NCBI GenBank assembly: GCA_031270615.1
Contig: JAISXE010000131.1
Location: 1 to 15,621 of the forward strand
Length of the DNA stretch: 15,621 nt
Reading direction: 5' to 3'
Source of the DNA: Spirochaetia bacterium
Lineage (GTDB): Bacteria; Spirochaetota; Spirochaetia; DTKZ01
Numbering within the stretch: the stretch's first letter is position 1; the number at the start of each line of letters is the position of its first letter. The position numbers were made by a program, and so were the translations under genes. The notes beneath the pieces were generated by a model, which had not been told where the DNA came from, ran no database searches, and saw only the letters and a program-made list of their open reading frames with translations. Of the stretch, positions 14,450-15,621 are shown piece by piece.

Positions 14450-14478
14450 ATTATAGCCCATTTCGCGGCTCGTGTAAA
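14450..14478 (-). promoter_or_regulatory. Near-consensus promoter of the rhomboid-prfA-prmC-rel-trmL operon
   Basis: TTTACA (14478-14473, 5 of 6), a 17-nt spacer and TATAAT (14455-14450, 6 of 6). The predicted start is at 14443-14442, only 2-3 nt before ATG 14440, so the first cistron would be leaderless. No other promoter is evident before trmL ends at 9340. Confidence 0.82.
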
Positions 14479-14555
14479 CATGGGGGGCGACACATGAGGG
14501 GCGAGGCCCCGCAGATTATGCAATTTCCGTGATTGTTGGAAGTGTAAAAAGAAGT

Positions 14556-14662
14556 AAGAGAAACCAAACCACCGACCGCACGGAAAAACGCGGACCCTGA
14601 AATCCGCTGCCCTTGTCTGTGTCTGCCCGCCCCGTCCGCGAGGCCGGTGGTTGGTTTTCTTC
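14556..14662. repeat. Dispersed inverted repeat, copy D
   Basis: The left arm aagagaaaccaaaccaccga (from 14556) pairs with the right arm ggccggtggttggttttctt (14642-14661). Inside, cgcggac (14589-14595) pairs with gtccgcg (14634-14640). It shares the taagagaaacc end with copy B and the ggtggttggtt end with copy C. It lies just after the membrane-protein gene and before the rhomboid promoter. Its RNA hairpin could end the upstream transcript, though there is no T-run typical of an intrinsic terminator. Confidence 0.75.
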
Positions 14663-14684
14663 TTTGGCCTGAATAGCCGGGCGC

Positions 14685-15533
14685 TTATTTCTTTGCGATG
14701 ATCTGGGTGTCCCGCGCGATGCCCAGTATGCTCTTCCACAGCTCAATGCCAAGCATGAAAAATATGTATCCGAAGTAGGTAAAGAAGGGCAGGGCGATAA
14801 GGGGCAGCGCGATGGGCAGGGAGGCGAGAATCCCCATATCGAATTTGTCCGCTATGACCATCACGATTAAAGCCAGACCGCCAACGGTTCCAGCCGCAAG
14901 GGCCAAAAAAGCGACTATGGGCGAGAACTGGAGCAAAAGGCGCGCGACAATGGTAAGAAGGCCTATGGCGATGTCGCTTGCGTTTCCGTCTTCGGAAGAG
15001 ACCTGTATGTTAAGGCAGGCTTTGGCATTGACAAGAAGAAGCGCGACAACAAAGATGACAACGCCCACCCCCAGCGCGATAAAAAAGGATTCCACCTGCC
15101 GCGTCTGGGAAGCGAAATACGCGCCGCCCGAAACGACAAGGACGGAAAACCCCATGAACAGGAGTCCCAGAACCTCAAGGATGTTTTTCGACGGCATGGT
15201 GTAGCAACTGTTTTTGATAAGCACATGGCCGGCATAGGCAAAGCGGGATAAAAGAAAATGAAGAACCAGCCCGGCAATCAGCATGCTCAAGGCGCCGAAA
15301 ACCGACACCTGCCACATTTCCATTTTTATGCCGAATACGATTAACGCAAGGGCAAAGACCGCTCCAAACGCAAGGCTCAGGTTGGTCGCCAAGAGTGCCA
15401 GCGTGCGCTGGAGTTTTGAAAATTGCGCGCCGTCGTCGGGGAAAATACGGAATTTTCGCAACGCGGAGTCAAAAATTTTCGTGATACCCGTTGTGATGAT
15501 CTCGGGTGAACTGCCGGAAGAAATCTCAGACAT
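14685..15533 (-). CDS. Multi-pass membrane protein of unknown function
   Basis: 282 residues that I do not recognise. An N-terminal about 43-residue hydrophilic part precedes roughly six or seven hydrophobic segments (about 44-70, 76-96, 117-141, 149-170, 187-205, 207-228, 236-264). A short acidic loop (about 178-188, SSEDGNASD) sits in the middle. No catalytic motif, signal peptide or lipobox is visible. Codon use is less GC-biased than in its neighbours, partly because of hydrophobic residues. ATG 15533 has an excellent Shine-Dalgarno (GGAGGG, 5-nt spacing) and a strong promoter. It is separated from the rhomboid gene by 244 nt with repeat copy D, so it is probably a single-gene unit. Confidence 0.8.
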   Translation of the reverse strand: MSEISSGSSPEIITTGITKIFDSALRKFRIFPDDGAQFSKLQRTLALLATNLSLAFGAVFALALIVFGIKMEMWQVSVFGALSMLIAGLVLHFLLSRFAYAGHVLIKNSCYTMPSKNILEVLGLLFMGFSVLVVSGGAYFASQTRQVESFFIALGVGVVIFVVALLLVNAKACLNIQVSSEDGNASDIAIGLLTIVARLLLQFSPIVAFLALAAGTVGGLALIVMVIADKFDMGILASLPIALPLIALPFFTYFGYIFFMLGIELWKSILGIARDTQIIAKK

Positions 15534-15574
15534 AGTGTCCCTCCATAAAAATCAGATTTTAGTTTACGGGAACC

Positions 15575-15603
15575 ATACTACCCGAAACGCCCGGCACTGT
15601 CAA
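15575..15603 (-). promoter_or_regulatory. Near-perfect sigma-70 promoter of the membrane-protein gene
   Basis: TTGACA (15603-15598, 6 of 6), a 17-nt spacer and TAGTAT (15580-15575, 5 of 6). The start near 15568 gives an about 35-nt leader with the Shine-Dalgarno. The -35 box abuts a sequence resembling the tail of the dispersed repeat. Confidence 0.85.
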
Positions 15604-15619
15604 TAAGAGCTTAACCTTA
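15602..15619 (-). repeat. Probable tail of a fifth dispersed repeat copy, running out of the window
   Basis: Read on the minus strand, TAAGGTTAAGCTCTTATT matches the tail of copy B (9352-9369) at 16 of 18 positions. If real, the body of the copy lies beyond base 15621. The match is short, so this is tentative. Confidence 0.45.
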
Positions 15620-15621
15620 AA

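Noticed and set aside
1..15621. tRNA, rRNA or transposase genes
   Set aside because: I found no cloverleaf with a GTTCRA arm, no rRNA-like conserved blocks and no transposase-like ORF on either strand; I could not run tRNAscan or Infernal.

Overview
The window looks like chromosomal DNA from a GC-rich, Gram-negative-type bacterium. A Treponema-like spirochaete is my best guess: an LptC/LptA/LptB set, a bifunctional Rel, and a PHP-nuclease/UvrD fusion that I associate with that group. This placement is from memory of gene content only. There is no rRNA or tRNA gene here to anchor it, and I saw no phage, plasmid, CRISPR or transposase gene.

Left block (1-3901, + strand): the 3' part of pyrG (CTP synthase, cut by the window edge), then lptC, lptA and lptB, tightly spaced or overlapping. 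The Lpt proteins form the inner-membrane/periplasmic part of a lipid-export bridge. The tails of LptC and LptA are acidic and encoded by 9-nt tandem repeats.

Middle block (3979-9060): a large minus-strand gene encodes a 1016-residue protein. It joins an Endonuclease Q-like PHP nuclease to a compact UvrD/Rep helicase and ends in QLRLF, a match to the beta-sliding-clamp binding motif. It faces lptB across a short hairpin. A 599-bp non-coding stretch (7047-7645) then holds nested palindromes, a dispersed repeat, and a candidate small RNA ending in a textbook intrinsic terminator. An RluA-family pseudouridine synthase (+) follows. It converges on an AhpC-type peroxiredoxin (-), which has a strong promoter and an AT-rich operator-like dyad.

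Right block (9340-15603, all minus): a rhomboid protease, prfA (RF1), prmC (RF1/RF2 glutamine methyltransferase), rel (bifunctional (p)ppGpp synthetase/hydrolase) and trmL (tRNA wobble 2'-O-methyltransferase) are joined by 0-6 nt gaps or 4-nt ATGA overlaps. One near-consensus sigma-70 promoter at 14450-14478 can serve all five. The unit combines translation termination, tRNA modification and stringent response. Upstream lies a separate gene for an unrecognised multi-pass membrane protein with its own near-perfect promoter.

Two themes cut across the genes. First, a family of dispersed repeats (copies at about 2196, 7284, 9123 and 14556, plus a tail at the right edge) is built of accacgga-like units in inverted orientation. 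Copies overlap gene ends and supply the last residues and stop codons of lptC and trmL. Second, at least two genes (the nuclease-helicase and the rhomboid), and perhaps the RluA-like gene, have a -10 box about 7-9 nt before the ATG and no Shine-Dalgarno. This predicts leaderless mRNAs, in contrast to neighbours with clear Shine-Dalgarno sites.
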